Positions 24,245 through 33,176 of a stretch of 42,529 nt of DNA are shown here, piece after piece. The stretch is from contig NZ_LNDC01000106.1 of assembly GCF_001870905.1 (NCBI RefSeq), positions 1-42,529 on the forward strand, written 5' to 3'. A program made the translations under genes and the position numbers. Position 1 is the stretch's first letter. Each line of letters opens with the position of its first letter. The notes under the pieces were generated by a model. It saw only the letters and a program-made list of their open reading frames with translations, was not told where the DNA came from and did not search any database. This stretch comes from Geitlerinema sp. PCC 9228. GTDB lineage: Bacteria; Cyanobacteriota; Cyanobacteriia; Cyanobacteriales; PCC-9228.

Positions 24245-26056
24245 ATGACAGAAAATAAAGAAGCCGCAAAAAGCAACAAATCGAGTTTAAAAAAAGCTGG
24301 AATCCTCATTGGGGGGATAGCGGTGGTTGCCGCTGCTGGGGCTGCATCGTGGTTTTATTTCTTTCGTTCTACCCCCGGGCAAAAGCTTTCCCCCTTTAGA
24401 AGCGCCCAATTGGTTCCCGACGAGGCATTGGTGACCAGCTATATCTACACTGATACCAAAGCTTGGTCGCAACTGCAAAACTTTGGTACGCCCGAGTTGA
24501 AGAATTTAGTAGAAGAAAACCAACAAAAAGCACAACAGGAAATTTGGGAAGGCAGCGACATTACTTTTCAGGAAGACATCCAACCCTGGGTAGGGGGGAT
24601 AATGTTGGCTTACATGCCTAGTGGCGATACCTCTACCACCAATCCTGAAGATTCCCAATCTAACTCACCTCGTGATTCCGCCAACGGCAACGCAGAACCG
24701 ACCCAAGCCGAAACCGCCCCAGCGCCAGGAAGCGCGCTGTTTGTAGTGGGGATTAAAAATAAAACCAAAGCCCTGGATTTTTTTAGTAAAATGCAAGATC
24801 GGGAAGGAACCCAGGTTCAAGAAACAGATTATCAAGGCGTCACGATTTTTGAACTCACCCAACCAGAAGAGACCAACTATTTTGCTAGGTTGGGGAACCA
24901 TTTGTTGCTTTCCCCCAAACGTCAAAATGTGGAACGGGCAATCGATACTTCCAAAGGAGAAGCCTCTTTTGCTGATAGTGACGGCGCTGTCAATGTTCTC
25001 CAACAGGGAACCAAAGTTAACAATCCAATTGCCCAGGTATACATAACCGATTATTCTAAATTGGTTCGGGAACTATCGGCGAATTCTCCAGATGCCCCGC
25101 AACTATCGGAAGGAACCATCGCACAGCTACAAAATATTAAACACATTGTCGCTGGTGTGGGTGTGGATGGCGAAGGCATTCGCATGCGGTTTCTCAGTCA
25201 AATTGACCCCAGCAATTTGCCGGAAGGCTACCAACAGCAATCCCCCGGCGAAGTTCTCAAACGGTTCCCTCAAGATACAATTGCTTTAATCAGTGGTATT
25301 GGAATTAACCGAGTTTGGTCGCAGTTGCAAACCCAAGCCGAAGAAAATCCAGAAGTACAGCAATTTGTCGAGCAAATTCGTTCGGCGCTGCAATCGGTAA
25401 ATTTAAATGCCGATGAAGTTTTTGGCTGGATGGATGGCGAGTTTGGCGTTGCCTCAGTTCCCCTTGCTTCCAATACGGGCCTTTTTGGGCAAGTTGGCAT
25501 GGGGCTGGCTGTGGTTATGCAAACTAGCGATCGCGACCGGGCTGAGTCTACTTTACAAAAAATTCAAGATGTTGCCAAACAGCAAGCGCCCTTTTTAAGC
25601 TTTGGTGAAAAACAAGTGGGCGATATAAAAGTTACTGAATGGCAGGTGCCTGCACAAGGAGCGTTGTTGGGGCATGGTTGGCTGGATGAAAATTCTGTTT
25701 TTGTTGCTTTGGGCAACGGTTTGCCTTCCAGTTTTGTGGAAAGTGGCGCTCAGAATTTATCCGATAGTTCCCAGTTTCAAGAAGTAACCAATACGTTGCC
25801 CCAATCTAATGTGGGTTATTTCTATTTGAATATGGATAAAATGGTTTCTATTCTGAACAATATACCGCGACTTTCCAACAATGGTGGCATTCCCCCAGAA
25901 ACCAGAGCTGTTTTGGATTCTATGAACGGCGTTGGCGTCACGGCGAATTGGCAGAATCAGTCCACTAGTCAGTTAGAAATGTTGTTTTCTCTGAAAGAAA
26001 CCAGCGAAGTCAACGCCGACAGCGGAGCTTCCCCATCTCCCCAACCAGAAAATTAA
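24245..26056 (+). CDS. DUF3352 family protein, membrane-anchored
   Basis: A 603-residue protein of the cyanobacterial DUF3352 family, whose function is not known. After a basic N-terminus (KSNKSSLKKAG) one membrane helix at residues 19-41 (ILIGGIAVVAAAGAASWFYFF) anchors it, with the large remainder probably outside the cytoplasm. Family features are LVPDEALVTSYIYTDTKAWSQL near the start of the domain, the WVGGIMLAYMP block, VVGIKNKTKALDFFSKM, and the later DTIALISGIGINRVWSQL and WMDGEFGVASVP. A Ser/Asn/Pro-rich stretch (about residues 127-160) breaks the first domain and looks like a flexible loop. The C-terminal tail is acidic and low in complexity. Confidence 0.75.
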   Translation: MTENKEAAKSNKSSLKKAGILIGGIAVVAAAGAASWFYFFRSTPGQKLSPFRSAQLVPDEALVTSYIYTDTKAWSQLQNFGTPELKNLVEENQQKAQQEIWEGSDITFQEDIQPWVGGIMLAYMPSGDTSTTNPEDSQSNSPRDSANGNAEPTQAETAPAPGSALFVVGIKNKTKALDFFSKMQDREGTQVQETDYQGVTIFELTQPEETNYFARLGNHLLLSPKRQNVERAIDTSKGEASFADSDGAVNVLQQGTKVNNPIAQVYITDYSKLVRELSANSPDAPQLSEGTIAQLQNIKHIVAGVGVDGEGIRMRFLSQIDPSNLPEGYQQQSPGEVLKRFPQDTIALISGIGINRVWSQLQTQAEENPEVQQFVEQIRSALQSVNLNADEVFGWMDGEFGVASVPLASNTGLFGQVGMGLAVVMQTSDRDRAESTLQKIQDVAKQQAPFLSFGEKQVGDIKVTEWQVPAQGALLGHGWLDENSVFVALGNGLPSSFVESGAQNLSDSSQFQEVTNTLPQSNVGYFYLNMDKMVSILNNIPRLSNNGGIPPETRAVLDSMNGVGVTANWQNQSTSQLEMLFSLKETSEVNADSGASPSPQPEN

Positions 26057-26204
26057 AATTGGGCTGAGTGGGAAATCGCAGTAGGGCAGCAACCAGCGAT
26101 CGCAATTGGATGGTATTTTCTATCTCTCGCGATCGCTTTGTCCAATCAAAGCTACTTAGGAGAAAAAACGAAAATATCCTACTTTTATCCATGGAGGAAC
26201 CATC

Positions 26205-27629
26205 GTGACAGGGGATAAAACTTACTTGGAACTTTCTGAAGAACAAGGTACCTCGCATAAATTCTACGAAGTCACAGTTGAAGGTACGCAAGTCACCATT
26301 CGGTACGGACGTATTGGCGATCGCGGACGCACCCAAACCAGCAACTATCCCACCCCGGAAAAAGCCCAAGCTGCCGCGCAAAAGAAAATTCAGGAAAAAA
26401 TACGCAAAGGCTACGAACCCGCAGTTATGGGCGTACGCCAAAAACGTCCCATCACCCGCCGCCCCACCACCAGCAGCCGTTCTAACGCTCGTTCTGCCCC
26501 GGTTCTGTGGAAATTTAACTCTGGTGCCCCTGCTTTTGGAATTTTTATCGGCGCGTCAGCTTGTTGGGTAGGCAACCAAGCCGGTCAGGTATTTGCCGTG
26601 GATTCTCAAGGACAAATTCTCAACCAGTTCCAACTTCCCGAAGGCGTAAAATGTCTGGTGGCTGACGATGTTTGGATTTATGCTGGCTGTGATGATGGTA
26701 ATGTGTACGATTTGTCGGGAAAAATCCCACGTTTGGCTTATGAAATTGATGAAAATGTAGATATTTTTTGGTTAGATATTGACGATGGCTTACTTGCAGT
26801 TTCTGATGCCAACGGTCAGGTGGCGTTATTCCATCCCGAGGATGAGTTTCACTGGGTGCGCCTGTCTCAGGGAAAATCCGGCTGGATGGTACGCTGCGAT
26901 CGCCAGGGGGTCTACCACGGACATAGCAAAGGAGTAACTTGCTACGATCTAGAAGCAGGGCGCGTACAGTGGCACTGCCCCACCCAAGGCAGCGTGTTGT
27001 TTGGCTGGCAGGAGGCGGAAACAGTATATGCGGGCACTTCCAATCGGCTGGTGTATGAGTTTCGCAAGTCGGGGGAACAACGCACCCAATGCCAGTGCGA
27101 TGCGTCGGTTTACGCTTGCGCGGCTTCGTCTGATGGGCAATATATTTTTGCTGGCGATAACTGTTCTTCTGTATATTGTTTCGATCGCGCGGGAAAGCGA
27201 CTTTGGAAACTAGCCACCCAATGTGGTTCGGCACTGTCAATGCAATGGTACGACCAAAAACTGTATGTGGTGACCACCAGTGGCTATCTTGCCTGTCTCG
27301 ATGTGAGTGAAAGCGCGATCGCTTCCGCCCAAGCGGGCAATCTCCCGCAAACGGCTACCTTACAAGCGCCCTCACAACCAGGAACCCAGGTTTCCGACCA
27401 ACTGGAAACCACATGCGATCGCAACGGTGGCGTGCTCGTTCGCTGTATTCGCGAAGGGGGGAAACTGCGGGTTCGCGTCGTTTCTCCTGGCTACCATCAG
27501 GATTGGAACGTTCAATTTCCCCGCAATATCCGCGAACAAGGAGCGCACTATCTGGTTTCTGAAATCCGCGAATCCTCCCGCAGCGGTTTTTATCGAGCCT
27601 ATGGAGAAATTAAAAAGCTTGTCGATTGA
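26205..27629 (+). CDS. WGR-domain and beta-propeller protein
   Basis: A 474-residue protein with three parts. Residues about 5-80 are a WGR domain (FYEVTVEGTQVTIRYGRIGDRGRTQTSNYPTPEKA), a nucleic-acid-binding module best known from DNA-damage proteins such as PARPs. Residues about 100-370 are a repeat propeller of the PQQ/WD type, with blades such as VFAVDSQGQILNQF, AGCDDGNVYDLSGK, SDANGQVALFHPEDEF and FAGDNCSSVYCFDRAGKRLWKL. Residues about 395-474 form a further conserved-looking domain (VRCIREGGKLRVRVVSPGYHQDWNVQFPRNIREQG). The start is GTG 26205, with a strong GGAGG about nine bases before it. No signal peptide, so it is cytosolic. The role is unknown; sensing or binding damaged nucleic acid is a guess. 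Confidence 0.75.
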   Translation: MTGDKTYLELSEEQGTSHKFYEVTVEGTQVTIRYGRIGDRGRTQTSNYPTPEKAQAAAQKKIQEKIRKGYEPAVMGVRQKRPITRRPTTSSRSNARSAPVLWKFNSGAPAFGIFIGASACWVGNQAGQVFAVDSQGQILNQFQLPEGVKCLVADDVWIYAGCDDGNVYDLSGKIPRLAYEIDENVDIFWLDIDDGLLAVSDANGQVALFHPEDEFHWVRLSQGKSGWMVRCDRQGVYHGHSKGVTCYDLEAGRVQWHCPTQGSVLFGWQEAETVYAGTSNRLVYEFRKSGEQRTQCQCDASVYACAASSDGQYIFAGDNCSSVYCFDRAGKRLWKLATQCGSALSMQWYDQKLYVVTTSGYLACLDVSESAIASAQAGNLPQTATLQAPSQPGTQVSDQLETTCDRNGGVLVRCIREGGKLRVRVVSPGYHQDWNVQFPRNIREQGAHYLVSEIRESSRSGFYRAYGEIKKLVD

Positions 27630-27673
27630 GCGATCGCATGGCTTTTTTCTTTATATTTTACCAACCAAATGAA

Positions 27674-27703
27674 TAGCGGTGAGCTTACGAAAACTCACCG
27701 CTA
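27674..27703. terminator. Hairpin after the WGR gene
   Basis: TAGCGGTGAG (27674-27683) and CTCACCGCTA (27694-27703) form a perfect 10 bp stem with a 10 nt loop. There is no T-run after it on the plus strand. It lies between the convergent WGR gene and the small exported protein gene and could mark the 3' ends of both transcripts. Confidence 0.45.
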
Positions 27704-27841
27704 CCAGCAAAAATGGGCTAGCCTCGCTTAGGAACGAGGATCGAAATCCTCTAAAATACAGGCGTTTACGACAATCTAGGGAATGGGGAAATACTTACTT
27801 CCCCGCAGAGGCGCTCTCCAACGCAAGCAACCCTAGAAATG

Positions 27842-28192
27842 TTAGTCGTTATCGCTGGGTCTTTCTAGGGATTCTAGTTGCATTTCTACGGAAGCTAAGT
27901 ACTCTTCATCGTTCATAGCTGCGTCAGGAAGGCGACCGGTTTCGACCGCAGCTTCGACCAGATCCTTCGCATGTAGTTCCCCTTGATGGAAGCGAGAATT
28001 GAGAGCAGCATAGCTAGGTATGCCTTCGTCACTCAAGGTTCCCTGACGTGCCAAGCTGACAAGCTCAAATGGTGTCACATTGTAGTCAGCTTTTTCCATA
28101 CGATCGCCAGCTTTAGCCGGAACCAAGGTGGCTGCAAGTAATCCGGAGGTTGCTACAAAAGCGGAAATGCCCGCAACTAGCCATTTTCTCAT
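27842..28192 (-). CDS. Small exported hypothetical protein
   Basis: A 116-residue protein with a clear signal peptide (MRKWLVAGISAFVATSGLLAATLVPAKA, cleavage near residue 28) and an acidic, helical mature part (TPFELVSLARQGTLSDEGIPSYAALNSRFHQGELHAKDLVEAAVETGRL). Strong ribosome binding site AAGGAGG six bases before the ATG on the minus strand. It reads like the cyanobacterial exported proteins of unknown function that are built from short helices. No cysteines occur in the mature part. No function can be assigned. Confidence 0.7.
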   Translation of the reverse strand: MRKWLVAGISAFVATSGLLAATLVPAKAGDRMEKADYNVTPFELVSLARQGTLSDEGIPSYAALNSRFHQGELHAKDLVEAAVETGRLPDAAMNDEEYLASVEMQLESLERPSDND

Positions 28193-28573
28193 AAGAGAAC
28201 CTCCTTACGTCCTCCGCTTCACTTTCATTCTAAAAAATGCCAAGTGCTACTGTCAAAGCGACCTTGTTGTTGACACTACGTCATTAACTCTCCCAAGTCT
28301 ATGAATCAGGATTTCAGCGATCGCTACCCATTTTTCTGAGAATGAGAGATAATAAACGGATGTGGGGTCAAACCCCTCAAGTACCTAGGGGGTCAGTACC
28401 CAGGAAATCGCAAAAAGAGACATTCGGTACTGGTAGCTGGTAAAAACACGGAATCCCCCATCAGAGTCGAACTCGTTTGCTTTTCCGACGCCAAACGTCC
28501 GGATTATCGCTGTCTATCGCTGAAAAATGCGAGAACAAGATAATTTTCGGCGTCGCTTGTCAAGGAAACCAAC
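28193..28573. other. Divergent intergenic region with hairpins
   Basis: About 380 bp. It contains TTGACA near 28270, a small hairpin GGGGT-CAA-ACCCC (28364-28376), and two GTACC copies at 28381-28385 and 28396-28400 around TAGGGGGTCA. This could be an RNA leader for the gene at 28574, but no known riboswitch class is recognised. Confidence 0.3.
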
Positions 28574-29191
28574 ATGCAACTCAATGGATTGCCAACATCG
28601 AGGAAAACCGCCATTCCCCTTTGGGAAGAAACGTTTATGGTAGAGCCAACAGCCACCCGCCAAACAACGGAAAACGGCCAAATCGACATTCGCAAAGCGA
28701 TTTTGGTTTCTCCCTACACACAACCCAATCTATCCCAATATATCAACCCGCATGCCGCCCCAACTTTGGTCCGTTTGGATTTGGAAGATTTAAAATGCTT
28801 TGAAGTGGTAGAAAAACAGTTCCAGCATTGGGGCGTTACCCTCCACAACGCGATCGCCATCCATCCTTCCAATCCCGCCTATCCCCCCCACTCCGGCGTT
28901 ACCCTGCTAATGGGTGCCCCCAAAGGTGGGTTTTTGGAAATTTGCTTTCAATATCCCGTACAATTGGTTTGTGCTTTTGTCACCAGTTCCAGCCGCACAG
29001 TGGTCAAAGCTTACGACCAAAACGACAATCTGCTAGCAAAAACAGAAATTCCTCAAGGCAATTTAGCCATATCTGGTGCCACTGTTCCCGCCAATATGGA
29101 AGTCAACCTGCAATCTGCCCACATCCATCGGGTGACCTTCCAGACCTTCAACGGTCAGCTAACCGTAGACGATTTAACCTTTGGATTTTAA
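28574..29191 (+). CDS. Conserved-looking hypothetical protein, probably beta-sandwich
   Basis: A 205-residue soluble protein without signal peptide or membrane segment. The main part (LVRLDLEDLKCFEVVEKQFQHWGVTLHNAIAIHPSNPAYPP, then FLEICFQYPVQLVCAFVTSSSRTVVKAYDQNDNLLAKTEIP and HIHRVTFQTFNGQLTVDDLTFGF) has the alternating pattern of a jelly-roll or lectin-like beta sandwich. The end VDDLTF is a common close of such domains in exported bacterial proteins. Two starts are possible: ATG 28574, with AAGGAAA before it, or ATG 28637 (MVEPTATR), which also follows a purine-rich stretch. I keep the first. The membrane protein gene follows 80 bp downstream on the same strand. Function unknown. Confidence 0.65.
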   Translation: MQLNGLPTSRKTAIPLWEETFMVEPTATRQTTENGQIDIRKAILVSPYTQPNLSQYINPHAAPTLVRLDLEDLKCFEVVEKQFQHWGVTLHNAIAIHPSNPAYPPHSGVTLLMGAPKGGFLEICFQYPVQLVCAFVTSSSRTVVKAYDQNDNLLAKTEIPQGNLAISGATVPANMEVNLQSAHIHRVTFQTFNGQLTVDDLTFGF

Positions 29192-29271
29192 TTGGCATTG
29201 GGGCCGGGATTTTCGTTTTGAGCCCAGATCGGATATTCTATTAAAACTAGGCAATTCCATAGGAAAGATCT

Positions 29272-30018
29272 GTGGCTAAGGGTTCGTACAAACAAGTTCG
29301 CTCTCGCTACCGCCGTTCCCCACAAATCCCTGGAAGGCATTGGTGGGTGGCGCTCGCCGCTGCCTACATGGTGCTGCTGTGGAACTGGCAACTGCTGCTT
29401 GCTATTGGCGTTGGGGGATTGAGCGCGATCGCAGCCCATCAAGGTATCGGGAAAAACTGGTGGCAATATCGCCGCCAACTGTTACAAATTTGGCAGCAAA
29501 GCGACCCAAAATTTTTCCGTGCTGTTGGTATAGGTGGTTTCGCTACGCTGGCTACCTATTTGATTTTTACCAGTTTTATTTCTTTAGCCAACTTCTGGCT
29601 GGTGATTGCCCTGTTGCTACAGGTATTAGGGATCTTCGCGATTTGGTTACGTTTGGGAAAACCTACTGCCAACCGCCATACTTCCCCCCAAACCGAATTT
29701 CCCCTACAGCAAAAACTCTCCGAACTTAGCGATGGCAATGCCATTACCCGCTTGATAGCCGTTCGCCAACTACCCCAACTGGTTCGCCAATCCCCTACAA
29801 CTAACACCATCCATATCGATTCTCGCCGCCTAGCCACCGATGCTTTGCGTCTGATGCTCAAGCAAGAACCAGAACCCATCGTTCGCAAAGCCATTACAGA
29901 AAGTTTGCGCCTGTTGGGGTCATCCCACAGCTTGCATTCCGGCAAACAGCCGCCGGTTTCCTTGCCTTTGAGGCAAAAGCAACGCCAACGCTCTAAAACC
30001 CCCCAGGAAATTGACTGA
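29272..30018 (+). CDS. Membrane protein with armadillo-type C-terminal domain
   Basis: A 248-residue protein. A basic N-terminus (KQVRSRYRRSP) precedes two hydrophobic hairpins (about residues 24-56 and 83-126). The soluble C-terminal domain (LQQKLSELSDGNAITRLIAVRQLPQLV..RRLATDALRLMLKQEPEPIVRKAITESLRLLG) has the helical repeat pattern of an armadillo/HEAT fold. The last 25 residues are basic and disordered. This layout is found in a cyanobacterial family of unknown function. The start is GTG 29272; no better start is available upstream. It ends 350 bp before the acyltransferase gene. Confidence 0.65.
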   Translation: MAKGSYKQVRSRYRRSPQIPGRHWWVALAAAYMVLLWNWQLLLAIGVGGLSAIAAHQGIGKNWWQYRRQLLQIWQQSDPKFFRAVGIGGFATLATYLIFTSFISLANFWLVIALLLQVLGIFAIWLRLGKPTANRHTSPQTEFPLQQKLSELSDGNAITRLIAVRQLPQLVRQSPTTNTIHIDSRRLATDALRLMLKQEPEPIVRKAITESLRLLGSSHSLHSGKQPPVSLPLRQKQRQRSKTPQEID

Positions 30019-30371
30019 GAAGGTGCTCCGATTATAAAGATTCTGTAAATTTTGGGAAACCAGCGATCGAGACCTATTTCTGGGTACGCTAAAAAAGACT
30101 AACGAGAATAGCGATCGCAGCATCTACCAAATGAAATAGGATTTGATAACCAGCTGTATCGGATAAAAAATCAATCCTCGCGATCGCTAGGTAAGTTCTG
30201 CAAGCAAATCAATCGAACATAATGAAAACCAAATTCCCTTTACAAAAAATTCATACCAGAAAGCCTCCTTTTCCCGATTGAAATGCTAACCTGAACGTAG
30301 CTCTGTAGTAAAAAAACACCCTCCATTGTAAAACCTAATCAACTGTCCTTGTTTCGGAAAAAAGGATACTG
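30019..30371. other. Intergenic region before the glycan-modification genes
   Basis: About 350 bp with two HIP1-type sites (near 30109 and 30179) and no gene. It probably holds the promoter of the MBOAT gene. No clear consensus, riboswitch or hairpin was identified. AAAAAAGGATACTG before ATG 30372 gives a ribosome binding site (AAGGA). Confidence 0.35.
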
Positions 30372-31940
30372 ATGCTATTCAACTCCTATGAATTTATTTT
30401 CTTCTTTCTGCCCGCCACCTTAGCATTATTCTTCTTATTGGGTAGGTTGCAAAGCCGCCAGTGGGCCATTGGTTCTTTAGTCTTCTGTTCCCTATTTTTC
30501 TACGGTTGGTGGAACCCGGCTTATCTTAGTTTAATATTATTTTCCATTGTCTTTAACTATAGCTTTGGGTCGATTTTAACCCACGAAAAACCAATTCCTC
30601 TTATCGGTCGTCGGGGATTTCTCGCCATCGGCGTTGCTGTGAACCTAGGGTTAATTGGCTACTTCAAATATGCTAACTTTTTTGTCGATACCGTCAATGC
30701 CCTAGCCAACACGAACTTTCAAATCGGTTCAATTGTTTTACCCCTGGCAATTTCCTTTTTTACCTTCCAACAAATTTCCTATTTGGTAGATGCCTACCAA
30801 GGAGAAACCAAAGAATATAATTTCCTCCGCTACTGTTTGTTCGTTTGCTTTTTCCCCCAACTCATTGCCGGTCCCATCGTTTTGCATAAAGAGGTCATGC
30901 CGCAATTTGCCCGCAAAACGATCTATCAAATGAAAGGAGAAAATCTAGCCATTGGGCTCACCATTTTCTCCATTGGATTGTTTAAAAAGGTCATTATTGC
31001 CGATAGCGTTGCCCTCTACGCCACTCCAGTTTTTCAAACAGCTTTGGATGGCACCCAGCTCACTTTTTTTGAATCTTGGTGCGGTACATTAGCCTATACC
31101 ATGCAGCTTTATTTTGACTTTTCTGGCTATTCCGATATGGCGATTGGTGCTGCCAGAATGTTTGGTATTGTTTTGCCTTTAAATTTTAATTCGCCGTATA
31201 AATCAATCAATATTGCCGATTTTTGGCGTCGCTGGCACATGACCCTATCCCGTTTTTTGCGGGATTATCTCTACATTCCTTTAGGAGGAAATCGCAAGGG
31301 ACAGCGCCGGCGCTATGTTAATTTAATGATTACCATGCTTTTGGGTGGTTTGTGGCACGGTGCCGGTTGGACGTTTGTTTTTTGGGGGGGATTGCACGGT
31401 GGCTATTTGGTCGTTCATCGCCAGTGGCAGCAACTGCGCCAGAAATGGGGACATAATTTACAAGAAAGTACCTGGTGGGGTCGTTGGCTAGCATGGGGAT
31501 TGACTTTTCTCGCGGTGATGGTGGCGTGGGTATTTTTCCGCGCCGAAAGTATGTCCGCTGCTGGCAATATGCTATACGCTATGTTTGGAGGCCATGGGAT
31601 TTCCCTGCCGCGATCGCTTTCTGGGGTACTCAGTTTTCTCCCGGAAAGTGTTTTTCCCTTTGAAGGGGTACGCGGTACCACAGAACTGCCTTCTGTAGCA
31701 GCAATTCTTTGGATTGCTGTCGCCTCCGCGATCGCCTTGTTTGCCCCCAATACGCAACAATTGTTAGAACATTACTACCCCGCTCTCAACCACGAACCAA
31801 CCGATCCAAAAACCAAGGGAATTTCGCCCCAAATTAGGTGGCATCCCAATCTTTTCTGGTCCATATTTGCCGGGGTAGCAGCTGCTTTAAGCATTGTCTT
31901 TATTCTCCGACCCAGCGAGTTCCTCTACTTCCAGTTTTAA
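30372..31940 (+). CDS. MBOAT family membrane-bound O-acyltransferase (AlgI-like)
   Basis: A 522-residue polytopic membrane enzyme that passes acyl groups, usually acetyl, across the membrane for O-acylation of an extracellular polymer. It starts with the AlgI-type MLFNSYEFIFFFLPATLALFF. Hallmarks are FFPQLIAGPIV, MQLYFDFSGYSDMAIGAARMFGI, FWRRWHMTLSRFLRDYLYIPLGGN and GGLWHGAGWTFVFWGGLHG, with the presumed catalytic His at residue 329. About eleven membrane segments are predicted. The gene 60 bp downstream codes for an SGNH-like protein, the usual partner that places the acyl group on the polymer. The natural acceptor is unknown; an exopolysaccharide is most likely given the glycosyltransferases that follow. 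Confidence 0.92.
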   Translation: MLFNSYEFIFFFLPATLALFFLLGRLQSRQWAIGSLVFCSLFFYGWWNPAYLSLILFSIVFNYSFGSILTHEKPIPLIGRRGFLAIGVAVNLGLIGYFKYANFFVDTVNALANTNFQIGSIVLPLAISFFTFQQISYLVDAYQGETKEYNFLRYCLFVCFFPQLIAGPIVLHKEVMPQFARKTIYQMKGENLAIGLTIFSIGLFKKVIIADSVALYATPVFQTALDGTQLTFFESWCGTLAYTMQLYFDFSGYSDMAIGAARMFGIVLPLNFNSPYKSINIADFWRRWHMTLSRFLRDYLYIPLGGNRKGQRRRYVNLMITMLLGGLWHGAGWTFVFWGGLHGGYLVVHRQWQQLRQKWGHNLQESTWWGRWLAWGLTFLAVMVAWVFFRAESMSAAGNMLYAMFGGHGISLPRSLSGVLSFLPESVFPFEGVRGTTELPSVAAILWIAVASAIALFAPNTQQLLEHYYPALNHEPTDPKTKGISPQIRWHPNLFWSIFAGVAAALSIVFILRPSEFLYFQF

Positions 31941-32000
31941 ATGTTTCCCTAGGTCTCTGTATAGCAAACAAGAGGTTTTGCTATTGTCAATTATTCTATC

Positions 32001-33176
32001 ATGCCCATGAAGCGAACGATATGGGAATATCCCCAAAAAAATCGAAGCAAATCCTCCTCCCTGAAATTGCCAGACCCCCACAAACACTACATTCGCAATT
32101 TTCTCTTGGTGGTTGTAGCTGTTTGCATGGTGTTCCAAACGATACCTGCTATAGGCATCGACCCCTACAAAGTTTTTGGAATTTCCGATTTTAACCAGAA
32201 GAACTTTGCCCCCAATACTCGGTATTTAAAAATCGAGCATTTGCAAGATACGGATGCCTATAAGGGGTTTATTTTTGGTACCTCTCGCGCCAACTTCTAC
32301 AATGTAGAATCCGCGCGAAAATTATCTGGTTTGACTTACTATAACATGAACGGGGAAGGAGATAATTCCGTAGGATTGCGACGCAAAGTAGAATGGGTGG
32401 TAGAAAACGAACCCATCCAACAGGCAATTGTGGCTTTGGATTATGATTTTGGCTACGGGAAAATCAACCCATTAGAGTTATTTCGTCAAGACCACCCCGA
32501 TGTTAGCGGTATCTTTCCCCCTCAGTTTTATGGCAAATACTTACTCTTTCAACCCAACACGCTCTACGAATGCATCCAGGAAAATTTAAAAGAGGATACT
32601 TATTATTTGTTTCATGTGGATACGGGGCATTTTTGGAACCAACGTTACATTCAATTAAACCAAGGGGAAGATCGGTATGTAGGCAATCAGTTTCGCGCGT
32701 TAAACGATTGGGAAAAACCCAATCCCATTGTCAAAAATGTGGATGCTTTGGCGGAATACCGGCAAGCCATCGCGGCTTTAGACCAGAAAAATATCGATCG
32801 CACGGTGGCGATCAATCCCATCAACCAAGTTCGCTATACAGCATTTGATATCGACGATTACATTCGGTGGTATCGCGAAGTGGTAGAGATGGCCGGTCAA
32901 GTGTGGGATTTTTCCGGTTTGAATCCCGTAACCACCAACGACCGCAACTACTACGATACCAGCCACTTTACCAAGGAAATTGGCGATGTGGTGCTCACCA
33001 AAATCTGGCAAAACCGCGATCGCACCCCGTCAGCCTCCAACAATCCCTTAAAGGTCAGCATACCCAACGATTTTGGCGTTTTGGTTACCCCCGAAAATGT
33101 CGAGGAGCGCGTGCAGCAATTGTACCGACAGTACCGCAGCTACCGACCCAAACCGCAACCCGCCTACGACCCATAA
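32001..33176 (+). CDS. SGNH-like O-acetyltransferase partner (AlgJ/AlgX-like)
   Basis: A 391-residue protein with one N-terminal membrane anchor (about residues 31-50, NFLLVVVAVCMVFQTIPAIG) and an extracytoplasmic domain. GTSRANF puts a Ser-Arg at residues 95-96 in the position of the SGNH nucleophile block, and NYYDTSHFTKEIGDVVL puts Asp319 and His322 in the DxxH block, so a serine-type acyl transfer triad is plausible. In alginate-like systems such proteins receive acetyl from the MBOAT partner and place it on the sugar polymer. Either ATG 32001 or the next Met (32007) can be the start. Its end overlaps the convergent epimerase gene by 13 bp (33164-33176). Confidence 0.75.
   Translation: MPMKRTIWEYPQKNRSKSSSLKLPDPHKHYIRNFLLVVVAVCMVFQTIPAIGIDPYKVFGISDFNQKNFAPNTRYLKIEHLQDTDAYKGFIFGTSRANFYNVESARKLSGLTYYNMNGEGDNSVGLRRKVEWVVENEPIQQAIVALDYDFGYGKINPLELFRQDHPDVSGIFPPQFYGKYLLFQPNTLYECIQENLKEDTYYLFHVDTGHFWNQRYIQLNQGEDRYVGNQFRALNDWEKPNPIVKNVDALAEYRQAIAALDQKNIDRTVAINPINQVRYTAFDIDDYIRWYREVVEMAGQVWDFSGLNPVTTNDRNYYDTSHFTKEIGDVVLTKIWQNRDRTPSASNNPLKVSIPNDFGVLVTPENVEERVQQLYRQYRSYRPKPQPAYDP

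Noticed and set aside
26620-27240. 206-codon minus-strand frame inside the WGR gene
   Set aside because: Antisense of a well-supported gene, His/Arg/Pro-rich, with no domain.
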